64,000 nucleotides of DNA from an uncultured Bacteroidota bacterium (GTDB lineage Bacteria > Bacteroidota > Bacteroidia > Flavobacteriales > Flavobacteriaceae). The stretch covers positions 1-64,000 of the forward strand of contig CABWZL010000002.1 in the NCBI GenBank assembly GCA_902509805.1, written 5' to 3'. Positions 63,974-64,000 of the stretch are shown here, piece after piece. A program made the translations under genes and the position numbers. Position 1 is the first letter of the stretch, and each line of letters opens with the position of its first letter. The notes under the pieces are model-generated. The model was not told the DNA's origin and ran no database searches. It saw nothing but the letters and a program-made list of their open reading frames with translations.

Positions 63974-64000
63974 TGTAATATATAAATAGATATTTTTAAA

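Noticed and set aside
1..64000. tRNA, rRNA, CRISPR, insertion sequences and prophage genes
   Set aside because: No cloverleaf-like stretch in the small gaps, no spaced direct repeats, no transposase, integrase or phage structural protein was recognised.

Overview
The window is AT-rich, tightly packed chromosomal DNA of a Bacteroidota bacterium, most likely a streamlined marine member of the Flavobacteriia. The evidence is threefold. Three intergenic spacers carry exact Bacteroidota-type promoters (TTTG, 19-21 nt, TAnnTTTG). Several families are typical of the phylum: a HU-CCDC81/SPOR protein, a DUF4292 lipoprotein, an atpBEFHAG operon without atpDC, and GH16/TonB-receptor genes. Many exported lipoproteins have short lipoboxes. 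No rRNA, tRNA, CRISPR array, insertion sequence or phage gene was seen, and no gene-free stretch exceeds about 150 bases.

Region 1 (1-15.8 kb, minus strand) is one long surface-glycan operon read right to left. It starts at a winged-helix regulator (15271-15789) with a clear promoter. Next come a cupin of the mannose-6-phosphate isomerase type, a small nucleotidyltransferase, two UDP-sugar dehydrogenases (one frameshifted in a run of nine A), a WbpP-like 4-epimerase and an ABC exporter. The operon ends with a nonulosonic (pseudaminic-type) acid module: PseC-like aminotransferase, an acetyltransferase/aldo-keto reductase fusion, two SpsF-like cytidylyltransferases, a class-III aminotransferase, a 61-aa protein, a formyltransferase-like protein, a PseI-like synthase, a hexapeptide acetyltransferase, and a capsule-type protein cut by the left edge. 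PseB and PseG homologues are not in the window.

Region 2 (15.9-20.4 kb) holds a DUF4910 protein and a WecA-like initiating transferase on the plus strand. They face an O-antigen-ligase-like protein and a TPR protein on the minus strand. The same ligase-plus-TPR pair occurs as a single fused protein at 33.1-34.9 kb.

Region 3 (20.5-45.7 kb) is mostly cell-surface and nutrient-uptake genes. It includes a 1078-aa Ala/Thr-rich surface lipoprotein, a MORN lipoprotein, an M19 dipeptidase, and an overlapping GH16 / TonB receptor / PqqB-like trio. It also has NupC, SSS and AGCS transporters, a Tat-signal aminotransferase, an M20 amidohydrolase and a probable DgcN-DgcA D-glutamate catabolic pair. It closes with two tandem stand-alone TonB-plug proteins and a TlpA / CxCC-propeller / lipoprotein set.

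Region 4 (45.8-64 kb) is mainly housekeeping: an LpxR-like protein, penicillin-binding protein 1A, TrhO, an Xaa-Pro peptidase, RecA, PlsC, TrpS, HU-SPOR, EnvC, a DUF4292 lipoprotein, a sugar nucleotidyltransferase and the ATP synthase operon.

A window-wide trait is economy at gene ends. Of ten convergent gene pairs, six share exactly four bases so that both stop codons interlock, and two of the convergent junctions carry A/T hairpins able to serve as two-way terminators.
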